A stretch of 44,469 nucleotides of DNA from a virus (IMGVR_UViG_3300037847_005852:7326-51794); one strand, 5' to 3'. Positions 28,701 to 35,286 are shown, counted from the first letter of the stretch. Numbers and translations are program-made. Notes: a model not told the origin generated them from the sequence alone.

Positions 28701-30850
28701 TCCGAGACGGCCAAAGAAAATATTCAGCAAGTTTTCCAGAGCCATCAGCATTAAACGCTCAGTTTAACGCAATACTTAGAAGAAAGAGTGGTATTGACGG
28801 CAGAACAGAAATATCTAGAACTAGAGCTCAAATTTTAGGTAAGGACAAAGGTAGATTTAAATTCTTTATTGCACCAGGTGCTGACGACTTTAGAGGCTTA
28901 GTACATTATGCTTTTGCAGGACAAGGCAAGCAAGGTGAAAAAGATATGGAGTTCTTTGAAAAGAACCTTATGGATCCATACTTTAAAGGCATCGCTGCTA
29001 TAGACGCTATGCGACAACTTATTAAGAGAGAGTTTAAGGTTGTTACTACGGAGTTTAAAGATGAATATGCAATGCTTAGTGAATCAGTACCCGGCACTCC
29101 ATTTACTTATGACCATGCAGTTCGTGTATATATGTGGGGTCTTGCAGGCACAAATATTCCTGGTCTAAGTGATAAGGACAGAAACGATTTAGAAAACGCT
29201 ATTTTAGATAATCCAGCATTAGCTGATTTTGCCGAGGCGCTACTTATTGTCGGCCGTCGCGAAACATGGCCTGACCCATCAGAGTTTTGGATTGGCGATT
29301 CCGTATTGTCCGATCTTAATAGTATGACTGAAAAAGTTGGTCGTAAAGAAATACTTGCGCAGTTTATTACAAATGTCGATGCCATATTTGACGAAGGGGC
29401 ACTTAATAAGGTAGAGGCTATCAAAGGCAGAAAGCATCGTGAAGCACTTGAAGACGCAATATATGCCATGAAAAACGGCAGTAACCGTCCTTCAGGTGCT
29501 AATATTCAAACTAACAAATGGATTAATTGGATTAACGGTTCTACAGGTGCAATCATGTTCTTTAACCGCCGCTCGGCATTATTACAAATGTTATCATTTA
29601 CCAACTTTATAAATTGGTCGGATAATAATCCTATAAAAGCTGCAGCAGCATTTGCAAACCAAAAACAATACTGGAAAGACTTTGTATTTATATTTAACTC
29701 TGATAAGTTAAAAGAACGTCGTGGTGGTTTAAAACAAGACGTTAGTGAATCTGAAATTGCACAGGTAGCAGGTAGGTCTAAAAATAGTCCGCAAGCTATT
29801 CTTGCTTACATGCTTAAATTAGGTTTCACCCCCACACAAATCGCGGATAGTATGGCTATTGCTACAGGTGGCGCTACTTTTTATCGCAACCGTATAAATA
29901 CATATTTAAAGCAGGGGATGCCACAAAAGAAAGCAGAAGAAAAAGCATTTGAAGATTTTTCTAAAGCATCGGATATTGCACAGCAGTCTTCTGATCCAGC
30001 ATTGGTATCACAACAACAGAGATCAATTTTAGGGCGCTTTATATTGGCTTTTGCTAATACTCCTATGCAATACACTCGTTTGATGAAAAAAGCTGGCCAG
30101 GACCTTATAAATGGTCGTGGAGATGCAAAAGAGCATATAAGTAAAATTCTTTATTACGGATTTATACAAAACTTTATATTTTCCGCTTTGCAAAGTGCAA
30201 TGTTTGGTTTATTCTTTGATGATGAAGAAGATGATGAAACGCGCAAGAAAAATGCCGATAAGAAATTATTAAAAACAGTTAATAGTATGGTAGATACTAT
30301 TCTTCGTGGTTCAGGCATTTATGGTGCAATTGTTTCTACAATTAAAAATACTATTCAACAATATTATATTCAAGAAGGTAAAGGTTTTATGGCTGATCAT
30401 GGTTACACTCTGTTATCTGCATTTAATATTTCACCACCAATAGGCTCTAAGTTTAGAAAACTATATACAGCAATTAAAACAAGAAAATTTGAAAAAGATG
30501 CTATTGCCGCAAGAGGCTGGGCAATTACCGCAGGCGGCAGAGTTAATTTAGGTCCCAATTGGGCAATTTTAGGTAGCTTAGTTTCTGGTGTAGCTAACGT
30601 GCCTTTAGACCGTGTGTATGATGAAATAAATTCTATATCTGAAGCGCTCGACGCTCGTAACAAAGCATGGCAACGTATAGCATTGGCGCTTGGTTGGAAA
30701 ACGTGGGATGTGGGCGTTAAAAATGAAGAGCATGACTTAATTGAAACTTTAGCTAAAGAAAAACGTAAAGAAGAGGGTATAAAAAAAGCTGCTGAAACAC
30801 GTCGCAAAAAGAAAGAAAAAAGAGAAATTAAAGACGCGGGAGATTTTTAA
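22727..30850 (+). CDS. Giant 2707-aa internal/polyvalent-type protein with zincin motif
   Basis: The largest gene. The N-terminal 30 residues (MHYIVDNKKITLEEAEALAN) form a small module, followed by a Pro/Thr linker. A long helical part leads to ISVGSHELLHRVLYAELKSN, where His998-Glu999-x-x-His1002 is a zincin motif and Glu1093 (DIDEYITAFSDAL) may be the third ligand. Around 1826-1836 is VSPIEIEHALP, slightly HNH-like. The last about 700 residues (for example SALLQMLSFTNFINWSDNNP, RSILGRFILAFANTPMQYTR) resemble the large polyvalent-protein-associated domains of phages; the end is Lys-rich. No RNA-polymerase DxDxD-type motif was found, unlike the giant proteins of gut crAss-like phages. It is probably packaged and injected with DNA; protease action is inferred. 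Confidence 0.75.
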   Translation: MHYIVDNKKITLEEAEALANEFGTTVEELALSGGWKQVEEGKTTVPEETTPPTEPVKTTAAGDSSLADTSLESQEIPEFNPKSLKPPKKAPEGDPYMGFYADGTAAFDDDIDINKTKIQEEPNPRLDRFAQNVAEYAKKNSGIMPFSIDEKYGTRMQFGEFEGATSDPYMSQTQINLTNGKSIIVPSIDPNNIQEKTNDDVYGVKSWGGTPTTTEEDINFEIEEAQLNLPSKSQYIQYNEEGTYDFVAKYYDATQLEAIGINLVDFQGWLNKNGLAEDFEQDVKDGLYNDGLMATNYSDAEDTSVALEELKQKTLRGFLDTYIDSDIEHTSKKSFIDFYNSNKEKFNESVGFDGAYKLYTKINNRPGENYILNAVKGSYKLNEFDAYRKAAFPAAVNADLRIERKIEEDYAEKLNRNEFEKFIDPFKQFVVDAFIGLEGAGLETVRYMQDRVMDTVGDFTGLTTNVSARQDRLLWDKYQQERVNNQLGYVSTDKGDVVYYKDRKFIVQDDGQIFDTEAELNVTSILDSKQLKEINDLALQSTERDYDISTRGGLGAAGAVIGNIGWQILLTRATGQLRMAASEKYIASINNFKNVKSLRKYMTATNKAGNRRGMNWKGISADTYGQFGIKLPFNAAMVDATVFQTFYGASIGYENTYSAARKAGLTDKEAEALAIEASKQMAVLYAGTGPINPRIKALNKLDDFLTKSNATNRAVADFIRSDKKLEAFRSSLTASVGKGAKFIKNFSGEGTKEVVQENIQQAGETLFVNKNINRLAKKEILDAEYSLKDFMETTALSFITAGAIGSVNIRNIGYKGNEEKRFENLYLMSQDIKSSTALLNTMVEAGRITKEDAKTLISQAKAVANQEVNIPKWMRNQGVDAVEVAVLLEEREQAEKAKKNSNPVTHGPLDAKIEEIDSKIENLIKDAAAKQTEKEASIVQQILGVDKVKVFNTIEEMVEAGIDRKIAENVDGFVEVDGQIYINLEVASKNLAISVGSHELLHRVLYAELKSNPNKEAIINQLRDAIIAGGNTEIEKRIRAAVNFRNNELKKLQDQYKKGEITKKQFNKLKNNIAGYDIVFNEDGTVSGKDIDEYITAFSDALAKEEISMSEPLLLEIGRWISTQIKAALGIDKQFETGKDVLKFVKDYQKSIKKGKLSGAAKLKLKASEKALSEQTDSGQPGKRSFSVSTKKELFNVIKDVQPKNAKTKSEFQSDPGFTDLYMLMQPGQPIHNFIVSKFPGQTEKVRGLIESLEERLINFDPEKKRKGSNEVIGAEGFVEFLMANINFAALDINKKLAKEAAIEKQTGSLDSETAKQVADISNEIKKELAKRPEYKDLLRRRVVDEDVIKDIEQKVTKIVALLKSRIDAKVSNNVTVTPLIREIKKEAGKSIDIDFKKAMGGKKDGELRKFLLRNKAAILENMSTTWLSQAIPNAIQKSVDGVFTTDWKGKKIDRETMETDLAGRTSGADLVRRLPKAPGAISDSDFLSAFLEPNGNPTRGKKESLAKAMAEEITFDIIKKSFDENGPIAKAFIENQKRNGVENAENMGPEFKRQAERGNVKFSFTAPISEGRPSAVRVLNEADIMATLQLLDSAAGDSRVLKEQLVQTALTKILKDNGYGNKLFDLSDPKQLETYTQTIKEFVVPIMGRDFWGTEKATHLLHSKEIMFGGKIKKRLKELEDDPTKQQKEKEKFIEEFEAARDKFIEDIFNDSSQKYGKKIANPKKFKNPQTGRTIDTTPFNVFQNEEIAQAAYEDGAVLSYNIWTEKTGKQLWFGLKNVLQQNKDNPNVAIAIATWLSSSASNTKHPMRELASMIGYSKGFDKKVSPIEIEHALPATAMIQTLFNTALQNPEDFATNYSYVSKNYVLIGMNKSDENKTKSFKKTNIKSYNLRSGTWWDRYLNPITAKAQGYLGKGDNKKFIDGDFGIDSKSIILFSGNSLYEVAGVRKNGSFLSDFEIGAQKIKLKKGKKYFKLKDIAKVAAKDKVELDRFRDGQRKYSASFPEPSALNAQFNAILRRKSGIDGRTEISRTRAQILGKDKGRFKFFIAPGADDFRGLVHYAFAGQGKQGEKDMEFFEKNLMDPYFKGIAAIDAMRQLIKREFKVVTTEFKDEYAMLSESVPGTPFTYDHAVRVYMWGLAGTNIPGLSDKDRNDLENAILDNPALADFAEALLIVGRRETWPDPSEFWIGDSVLSDLNSMTEKVGRKEILAQFITNVDAIFDEGALNKVEAIKGRKHREALEDAIYAMKNGSNRPSGANIQTNKWINWINGSTGAIMFFNRRSALLQMLSFTNFINWSDNNPIKAAAAFANQKQYWKDFVFIFNSDKLKERRGGLKQDVSESEIAQVAGRSKNSPQAILAYMLKLGFTPTQIADSMAIATGGATFYRNRINTYLKQGMPQKKAEEKAFEDFSKASDIAQQSSDPALVSQQQRSILGRFILAFANTPMQYTRLMKKAGQDLINGRGDAKEHISKILYYGFIQNFIFSALQSAMFGLFFDDEEDDETRKKNADKKLLKTVNSMVDTILRGSGIYGAIVSTIKNTIQQYYIQEGKGFMADHGYTLLSAFNISPPIGSKFRKLYTAIKTRKFEKDAIAARGWAITAGGRVNLGPNWAILGSLVSGVANVPLDRVYDEINSISEALDARNKAWQRIALALGWKTWDVGVKNEEHDLIETLAKEKRKEEGIKKAAETRRKKKEKREIKDAGDF

Positions 30851-30861
30851 AACAAAATAAA

Positions 30862-31335
30862 ATGAAATTAGAAGTATTAAGATTTAGCAGTCAAGAAGAC
30901 TCAACCAATGGAATATTATTTGACATTACAGACGGTAAGCGAGAGTTCTTATGTTACACGCTTGAAGACGAACACAGAGACGTTAAAAAATACGGTGAAA
31001 CCCGAGTCCCTGCTGGAACATATAACATTACTCTCCGGACGGTGGGAGGATTTCATGGTAGATATTTAAAGAAGTATGGGGAAATGCACAAAGGAATGTT
31101 ATGGGTACGTGAGGTTCCTAATTTTGAGTATATTCTTATTCACACTGGTAATACTGATGAACATACTGCTGGGTGCTTGCTTCTTGGTGACACCCAACAA
31201 ACAAATTTTGATTGGAGTGATGGATTCGTTGGTCGCTCTACTATTGCGTATAAAAGAGTATATCCGAAAATTGCTGCAGCGTTAGTAGCAGGTGAAGATG
31301 TAACTATTACGTATACTAACTTTGACACAATATAA
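30862..31335 (+). CDS. DUF5675-like protein, possible peptidoglycan enzyme
   Basis: 157 residues matching the DUF5675 pattern: FLCYTLEDEHRDVKKYGETR, VPAGTYNITLRTVGGFHGRY, then YILIHTGNTDEHTAGCLLLG with His94, Gly96-Asn97-Thr98 and Gly104-Cys105. The 'IHxGNxxxxTxGCxxxG' motif looks like the catalytic His/Cys pair of L,D-transpeptidase-like enzymes, and the family often sits in phage lysis regions. It is the best candidate for a lysis- or cell-wall-acting enzyme in this window, and a small membrane gene follows 11 bases downstream. No signal peptide. Biochemical activity of the family is, to my knowledge, not firmly established. Confidence 0.65.
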   Translation: MKLEVLRFSSQEDSTNGILFDITDGKREFLCYTLEDEHRDVKKYGETRVPAGTYNITLRTVGGFHGRYLKKYGEMHKGMLWVREVPNFEYILIHTGNTDEHTAGCLLLGDTQQTNFDWSDGFVGRSTIAYKRVYPKIAAALVAGEDVTITYTNFDTI

Positions 31336-31346
31336 CTACATTTAAA

Positions 31347-31502
31347 ATGAACGAGCAGGATTTTAGATTAATGCTACTAAACGTAACAACCATGGGGATA
31401 AGCATGGCACAAGTTGAAACAATACTTAAAATATCTTTACTGCTCGTATCTATCGGGTATACAGCCCAAAGATGGTGGATATTATATAAAAGTAAAAAAT
31501 GA
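31347..31502 (+). CDS. 51-aa one-span membrane peptide (holin-like candidate)
   Basis: ATG at 31347 gives MNEQDFRLMLLNVTTMGISM and then a hydrophobic stretch VETILKISLLLVSIGYTAQR (about 23-42) with the aromatic/basic end WWILYKSKK. This fits a single membrane helix, N-terminus out and basic C-terminus in. It lies between the DUF5675-like gene and the histidine kinase gene, whose ATG overlaps its stop (ATGA at 31499-31502). Two readings: a small holin or antiholin beside an endolysin-like gene, or an accessory subunit of the kinase. Too small for family assignment. Confidence 0.6.
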   Translation: MNEQDFRLMLLNVTTMGISMAQVETILKISLLLVSIGYTAQRWWILYKSKK

Positions 31503-32731
31503 AACTTTCAATAGCGGCCCAAATATCGCTTGCAATTGCAGTAGCTATTATGATAGCTTTCTTTAGCTATCAAACAGCTCTTGTAATTGGCTATGCAGAT
31601 TTGACAGATAAATCACCGATATACGGTTGGGTTGCTGTAGTTTCTTTTATGCCTTTTTTCTTTTATGCCGTTGTTGAGCTTATAAGAAAAGCTAGGTATA
31701 AGTTTCAAACTATAGATGACACGTTATCGGCTATTAACGGTTCGAATGCGTTGGTTGAGTTTGAACCTGACGGTACCATATTGTCATGCAACGATATATT
31801 TTGTAAAGTAACTGGGTATTCTGAAAAAGAACTTATAGGCAAGCACCATAGAATGTTTATGCCAAAGAATACAGACGAGGACAAATATAATACGTTTTGG
31901 TACGAACTAAGAAAAGGTAAAGTAAGTAGCGGGGAGTTCTTACGTATAAACAAAAAAGGTAAAGAGTTTTGGATATACGGCAATTACAACCCTATTAAAA
32001 ATCCATACGGTGAAGTATATCGCGTTTTAAAGATTGCTTCAGATATTACAGATAAAAAGAAAGTGCAGGCTGAGGTAGCAAAGAAAAACGGTTATTTAGA
32101 GCACGCTGCAAAGATTCTAAGGCACGATATGCATTCAGGTATAAATACATATATACCAAGAGGATTAAGCTCCTTAAAACGCAGATTATCAAAAGAAGAT
32201 ATAGACAAGCTAAAAATTACAGCACCTCTTAAAATGATACAGGAAGGGTTGTTGCATACACAAAAAGTGTATAAAGGAGTAAAAGAGTTTACAAACTTAG
32301 TAAAAGAAAATACAGATTTAGAAACCGCATTGTTAGATATAAAAGAAGCACTGAAGAATTACTTGTCTTCAACTTCTTACGGCAAGCAAGTAAAAATAGA
32401 TGATTTAGTTGAATCGAATATAAACGAAGCTTTGTTTTGTACAGCTGTAGATAACTTAATTAGAAACGGTTTAAAATACAACAACAGCGCAACAAAGCAT
32501 GTTCATGTTTACATGGAAGGTGATAATATTCTCATAATAGAGGACAATGGAATAGGTATGAGCCAGGAAGAGTTTGAAAAGCTTTCTGAACCCTATGCTA
32601 GAGGCAGTAAAGACGAAACAGGTTCGGGATTAGGTTTGAATATATGCAATGCCATAATCGAGGAACACGGCTTTACGATTACATCGGAAAAAATAGAAAC
32701 AGGAACAAAAATTAGAATAACTTTAAAATGA
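31499..32731 (+). CDS. Membrane PAS-domain sensor histidine kinase
   Basis: A complete 410-residue sensor kinase. Two membrane helices (about 8-31 and 42-62) enclose only about ten residues outside, so ligand sensing is probably cytoplasmic or in the membrane. A PAS domain (about 75-186) has GTILSCNDIFCKVTGYSEKE and GKHHRMFMPKN..., then FWIYGNYNPIKNPYGEVYRV and ASDIT, the style of energy-taxis (Aer/BdlA-like) PAS domains. The dimerization helix has KILRHDMHSGINTY with phospho-acceptor His209. The ATPase has N-box DNLIRNGLKYNNS (Asn323), G1 IEDNGIGM (Asp349), and G2 GSGLGLNI (375-382). All key residues are present, so it is likely active. It overlaps its neighbours on both sides by ATGA and is followed by its apparent partner receiver. 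Confidence 0.92.
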   Translation: MKLSIAAQISLAIAVAIMIAFFSYQTALVIGYADLTDKSPIYGWVAVVSFMPFFFYAVVELIRKARYKFQTIDDTLSAINGSNALVEFEPDGTILSCNDIFCKVTGYSEKELIGKHHRMFMPKNTDEDKYNTFWYELRKGKVSSGEFLRINKKGKEFWIYGNYNPIKNPYGEVYRVLKIASDITDKKKVQAEVAKKNGYLEHAAKILRHDMHSGINTYIPRGLSSLKRRLSKEDIDKLKITAPLKMIQEGLLHTQKVYKGVKEFTNLVKENTDLETALLDIKEALKNYLSSTSYGKQVKIDDLVESNINEALFCTAVDNLIRNGLKYNNSATKHVHVYMEGDNILIIEDNGIGMSQEEFEKLSEPYARGSKDETGSGLGLNICNAIIEEHGFTITSEKIETGTKIRITLK

Positions 32732-33165
32732 TCGATTCAATATTATTAGTAGACGACGAGGATCTATTCCACTTGGTATTTGAAGACGCTTGCAGTCTTC
32801 TTGATATGACACTATCACTACAGGCACTAAATTCTTCAGATGAAGCTGACCGTTTGTTTAAAAAATGGTTTGTAGAAGGACCAATAGAAGAGCGTCCTGA
32901 ATGTGTGTTTGTAGACCTCAATATTATAGGCTCTAGCTTTGATGGTATAGAGCTAATTAGAAAAATCAATACGGATTACGGCAATGGCGTAGTTATAGGA
33001 ATTATATCATCTTCCGATGATAACCAGGAGATTGATAAAGCAAAAGCTGTCGGTGCGCAGTTTTGGATTATTAAATCTGATGAAATAGAACCAAGATTAG
33101 AAGAATTCTTAAAAGACTACGATAGTTATACTGCTAGAACAGCGCCGTTCAAAGTGTATAAATAA
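32728..33165 (+). CDS. Single-domain response regulator (CheY-like receiver)
   Basis: 145 residues, receiver domain only. The acidic pocket is ILLVDDED (Asp9, Asp10), the phospho-acceptor is Asp63 in CVFVDLNI, the switch Ser is in VIGIISSSD (94 or 95) and the conserved Lys is 116 in FWIIKSD, so phosphotransfer from the upstream kinase is plausible. No DNA-binding or enzymatic output domain follows; the last 20 residues (YDSYTARTAPFKVYK) are a short tail. Such stand-alone receivers act by protein contact, as CheY or Rcp1 do. The start overlaps the kinase stop (ATGA) and its stop overlaps the next start (TAATG), strong evidence for a matched pair within one coupled cassette. Confidence 0.9.
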   Translation: MIDSILLVDDEDLFHLVFEDACSLLDMTLSLQALNSSDEADRLFKKWFVEGPIEERPECVFVDLNIIGSSFDGIELIRKINTDYGNGVVIGIISSSDDNQEIDKAKAVGAQFWIIKSDEIEPRLEEFLKDYDSYTARTAPFKVYK

Positions 33166-33716
33166 TGGAAATATCTCAGCAGACTAGGGACTTACTTTTA
33201 AAGCTATCGAAAGAGAAAAAAGTATATTTAGAAGGTAATCTTTTAAAAGTGCTTAAAGCTAAAAGGCAAGACACCGAGTTTGCAGAGTATTTAAGGTTTT
33301 GTAAAGAAAGAGATAAAGAGGCTCGCAAGAAAAGGTTAGAAGTTACTAAGCAAGTACAGAGTCAAAATAAAGAGCTTGAAGCAGCAGCTAAAGAAAACAA
33401 CGGGTTGCTTATTGATTTACAAAACGCTGTAAAAGAAGCTGAACAACTTCGAGATGAAGCGGTTGAAGATCTTGATTTATTACAAAAACGCACTCAGTTT
33501 GAGTTAATTGGTTTAATTGTTAAGGTTGCACTCGTAATTATAATTGGTGTAGGCGTAACAACTACGTTAATGTATACAATTGCATTATTAGCTAATAAAG
33601 ACACCACAATACTTGGCAATGCCTGGAGTAATCTGTTCGGTATATTATTAACAAACAGTTTCAGTATTATTGGAACTATAATGGGTGTAAAATATGCAAC
33701 AGAAAAATCAGAGTAA
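33165..33716 (+). CDS. Coiled-coil protein with two C-terminal membrane segments
   Basis: 183 residues. The N-terminal 110 are charged and helical (RKKRLEVTKQVQSQNKELEA, EAEQLRDEAVEDLDLLQKRT), clearly coiled-coil. Two hydrophobic segments follow, about 115-142 (LIGLIVKVALVIIIGVGVTT) and 153-174 (AWSNLFGILLTNSFSIIGTI), with a short loop and tail VKYATEKSE. Both termini would be cytoplasmic, with the coiled coil inside. It is coupled to the response regulator by a one-base overlap. It could be a holin-like pore or the membrane target of the receiver; nothing in the sequence decides. I believe similar proteins occur in marine phages, but no named family is claimed. Confidence 0.65.
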   Translation: MEISQQTRDLLLKLSKEKKVYLEGNLLKVLKAKRQDTEFAEYLRFCKERDKEARKKRLEVTKQVQSQNKELEAAAKENNGLLIDLQNAVKEAEQLRDEAVEDLDLLQKRTQFELIGLIVKVALVIIIGVGVTTTLMYTIALLANKDTTILGNAWSNLFGILLTNSFSIIGTIMGVKYATEKSE

Positions 33717-34014
33717 CTGGGGAGATAGCGTTAGAGCATGGGCGAGTGGCTACAAAGATAGTGTAGCAGTAGATTACGACGCTAGTCAGATGCGCTACAT
33801 CTATGTGCACAAAGACCACGAGGACAGCTGGAGGGGTGGTGTAAAAGATAATAGCGGCGTAGCATCTTCTCAATGGCAGTATTGGATGGTTCCTACTTTT
33901 TTCGCTATAATGTTTGCATTAATAATATTTGCATTTGTACTTTATAGAGATAATGACCGAGCGCTAAAACAAAAAAGAACTGATAAAATAATGAATTTTA
34001 TAAAAAATAAATAA
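33694..34014 (+). CDS. One-span membrane protein, 106 aa
   Basis: Begins MQQKNQSNWGDSVRAWASGY and has a soluble N-terminal 60 residues, a single hydrophobic helix (WMVPTFFAIMFALIIFAFVL, about 64-83), then a Lys/Arg-rich tail (RALKQKRTDKIMNFIKNK). It overlaps the previous gene by 23 bases in another frame. Position and topology would suit an accessory of the preceding membrane protein or a spanin-like lysis protein, although the helix is central rather than N-terminal. No family recognised. Confidence 0.6.
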   Translation: MQQKNQSNWGDSVRAWASGYKDSVAVDYDASQMRYIYVHKDHEDSWRGGVKDNSGVASSQWQYWMVPTFFAIMFALIIFAFVLYRDNDRALKQKRTDKIMNFIKNK

Positions 34015-34024
34015 TAAAAAAATT

Positions 34025-35026
34025 ATGCCTAAAATTAATTCATACGAATTGGACGGTTCTATAACAGGGACCGACAAATTATTAGGGTCAAATGGTCCTA
34101 ATGGTGTTACTCGTAACTATAAAATGTCTGCTATTGCGAGTTATGTAAATTCACAAGCAAGCGCTGCTGGTCTTACTGAAGAAGAAGTGCAAGATATTGT
34201 TGGTGCTATGATTACCGATAATGTGGAAACTAATATTTCGGTTACTTATGATGATACAAATGGTAAATTAAACTTTGTATCTACAGACACTGACACTAAT
34301 ACACAGTTAACTGAAGAACAAGTACAAGATTTTGTAGGTAATATGCTTACTGGTAATACAGAAACTAATATTTCAGTTACTTATGATGATACAAATAATA
34401 AAATAAATTTTGCTTCGGTCAATACGCAGTTGAGTCAGTCTGAGGTAGAAGGTATTGCTGGTGGTTTGTTTACCAATAATCCAGAAACTAATATTACTTC
34501 TGCTTTTGATAATCAAACAGGTAAGGTTACTTTAAATGCTGTAGGTAAGGAAAAAACAGTAGCATTTGGCTCTGCTGACCTTGGTTTAAACTACGATAAT
34601 ACTAGCTTTAGTGTGATTTTATTTGCAGCTGTTGGTTCAGCCGCATATAAAACAAAACAATATAATCAAGGCGCATTAGTTGTAGATGTATCTGCAGGTA
34701 CAATTAGAAATAGCTCTAGCTCAGCTGTTGATTTAGAAATAAACGTTTCAGCATTGCTTACTACACCTTCTGGAGCAAGTACAGTTAGATACTTAATAGA
34801 AACTGCGGACGAGGGTGATCAATCAGGTACTCCTGGAGATTTTAGCCCGCTACCTCATTTAACAAGTGGTATAAGCAGAAAAAGAAATGATGCAGGTACG
34901 CATGCTGATGGTTTCTCAATAGCAGTTCAGTTACCCGCTGCACATTTTCTTAGAATAAAAGTAGTGGGCACTACTTCTGGTATGACGTTATTAGAAGAAA
35001 GCATGTATAAATTTTCAATTCTTTAA
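34025..35026 (+). CDS. Tail-fibre-like protein with internal repeats
   Basis: 333 residues. After the start MPKINSYELDGSITGTDKLL, a typical phage-fibre N-terminal 'xIxxYxxxxxxxxxDxLxGS' segment, come three repeats of about 40-45 residues (TEEEVQDIVGAMITDNVETN, ISVTYDDTNGKLNF and relatives), like the shaft repeats of phage fibres. The C-terminal 150 residues are beta-rich (VAFGSADLGLNYDNTSFSVI, SGMTLLEESMYKFSIL) and probably form a trimeric head. No enzymatic motif. It follows the signalling/membrane cassette after a short A-rich leader and precedes three small S-P-x-K proteins. Could act as a receptor-binding fibre separate from the LamG-like adhesin. Confidence 0.65.
   Translation: MPKINSYELDGSITGTDKLLGSNGPNGVTRNYKMSAIASYVNSQASAAGLTEEEVQDIVGAMITDNVETNISVTYDDTNGKLNFVSTDTDTNTQLTEEQVQDFVGNMLTGNTETNISVTYDDTNNKINFASVNTQLSQSEVEGIAGGLFTNNPETNITSAFDNQTGKVTLNAVGKEKTVAFGSADLGLNYDNTSFSVILFAAVGSAAYKTKQYNQGALVVDVSAGTIRNSSSSAVDLEINVSALLTTPSGASTVRYLIETADEGDQSGTPGDFSPLPHLTSGISRKRNDAGTHADGFSIAVQLPAAHFLRIKVVGTTSGMTLLEESMYKFSIL
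34172..34546 (+). repeat. Three-copy coding repeat in fibre gene
   Basis: Repeat units begin near 34172, 34307 and 34430 (spacing about 135 and 123 bases). Each encodes [LT]-x-E-x-x-V-x-x-[IF]-x-G-x-[ML]-[TL]-x-N-x-E-T-N-I-[ST] followed by a Tyr/Phe-Asp-turn and a beta strand. Units one and two share long identical stretches (ISVTYDDTN); unit three is more diverged. Confidence 0.8.
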
Positions 35027-35028
35027 AA

Positions 35029-35286
35029 ATGTATAAGCAACAACCAAAATCCCCATTAATGAAAGCATTAATAGGGAACCAAAAAAATTTGCCAGAAGCT
35101 CTTAAAAAGAAAATTTTAGAAGCTCCAGAAAGCGCAGCTAAAATGTATGATAAGTCACCTGCAAAAATGAAAGATCTTAGCGGTGACGGTAAAGTAACTA
35201 AAAAAGATGTACTTATTGGCCGCGGCGTTTTAAAAGCAGACGGTTCACCAGCTAAAAACTACAAAAAAGGATATTATGGCGTTTAA
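35029..35286 (+). CDS. S-P-x-K protein with dockerin/EF-hand-like loop
   Basis: 85 residues, basic. Motif copies are KSPLMKA (7-13), KSPAKMK (42-48) and GSPAKNY (72-78); the end is KKGYYGV. Between them DLSGDGKVTKKD (49-60) has Asp1, Ser3, Asp5, Gly6, Val8 and Asp12 in the exact spacing of a calcium-binding dockerin/EF-hand loop, followed by VLIGRGVL, like the dockerin helix. Only one loop is present, whereas dockerins have two. It may bind Ca2+ or mimic a dockerin; function is unknown. Its stop region overlaps the next start (35276). Confidence 0.65.
   Translation: MYKQQPKSPLMKALIGNQKNLPEALKKKILEAPESAAKMYDKSPAKMKDLSGDGKVTKKDVLIGRGVLKADGSPAKNYKKGYYGV

Noticed and set aside
22727-30850. Giant RNA polymerase as in gut crAss-like phages
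   Set aside because: I looked for a DxDxD-type catalytic motif and did not find one; the zincin and polyvalent-type segments explain it better.
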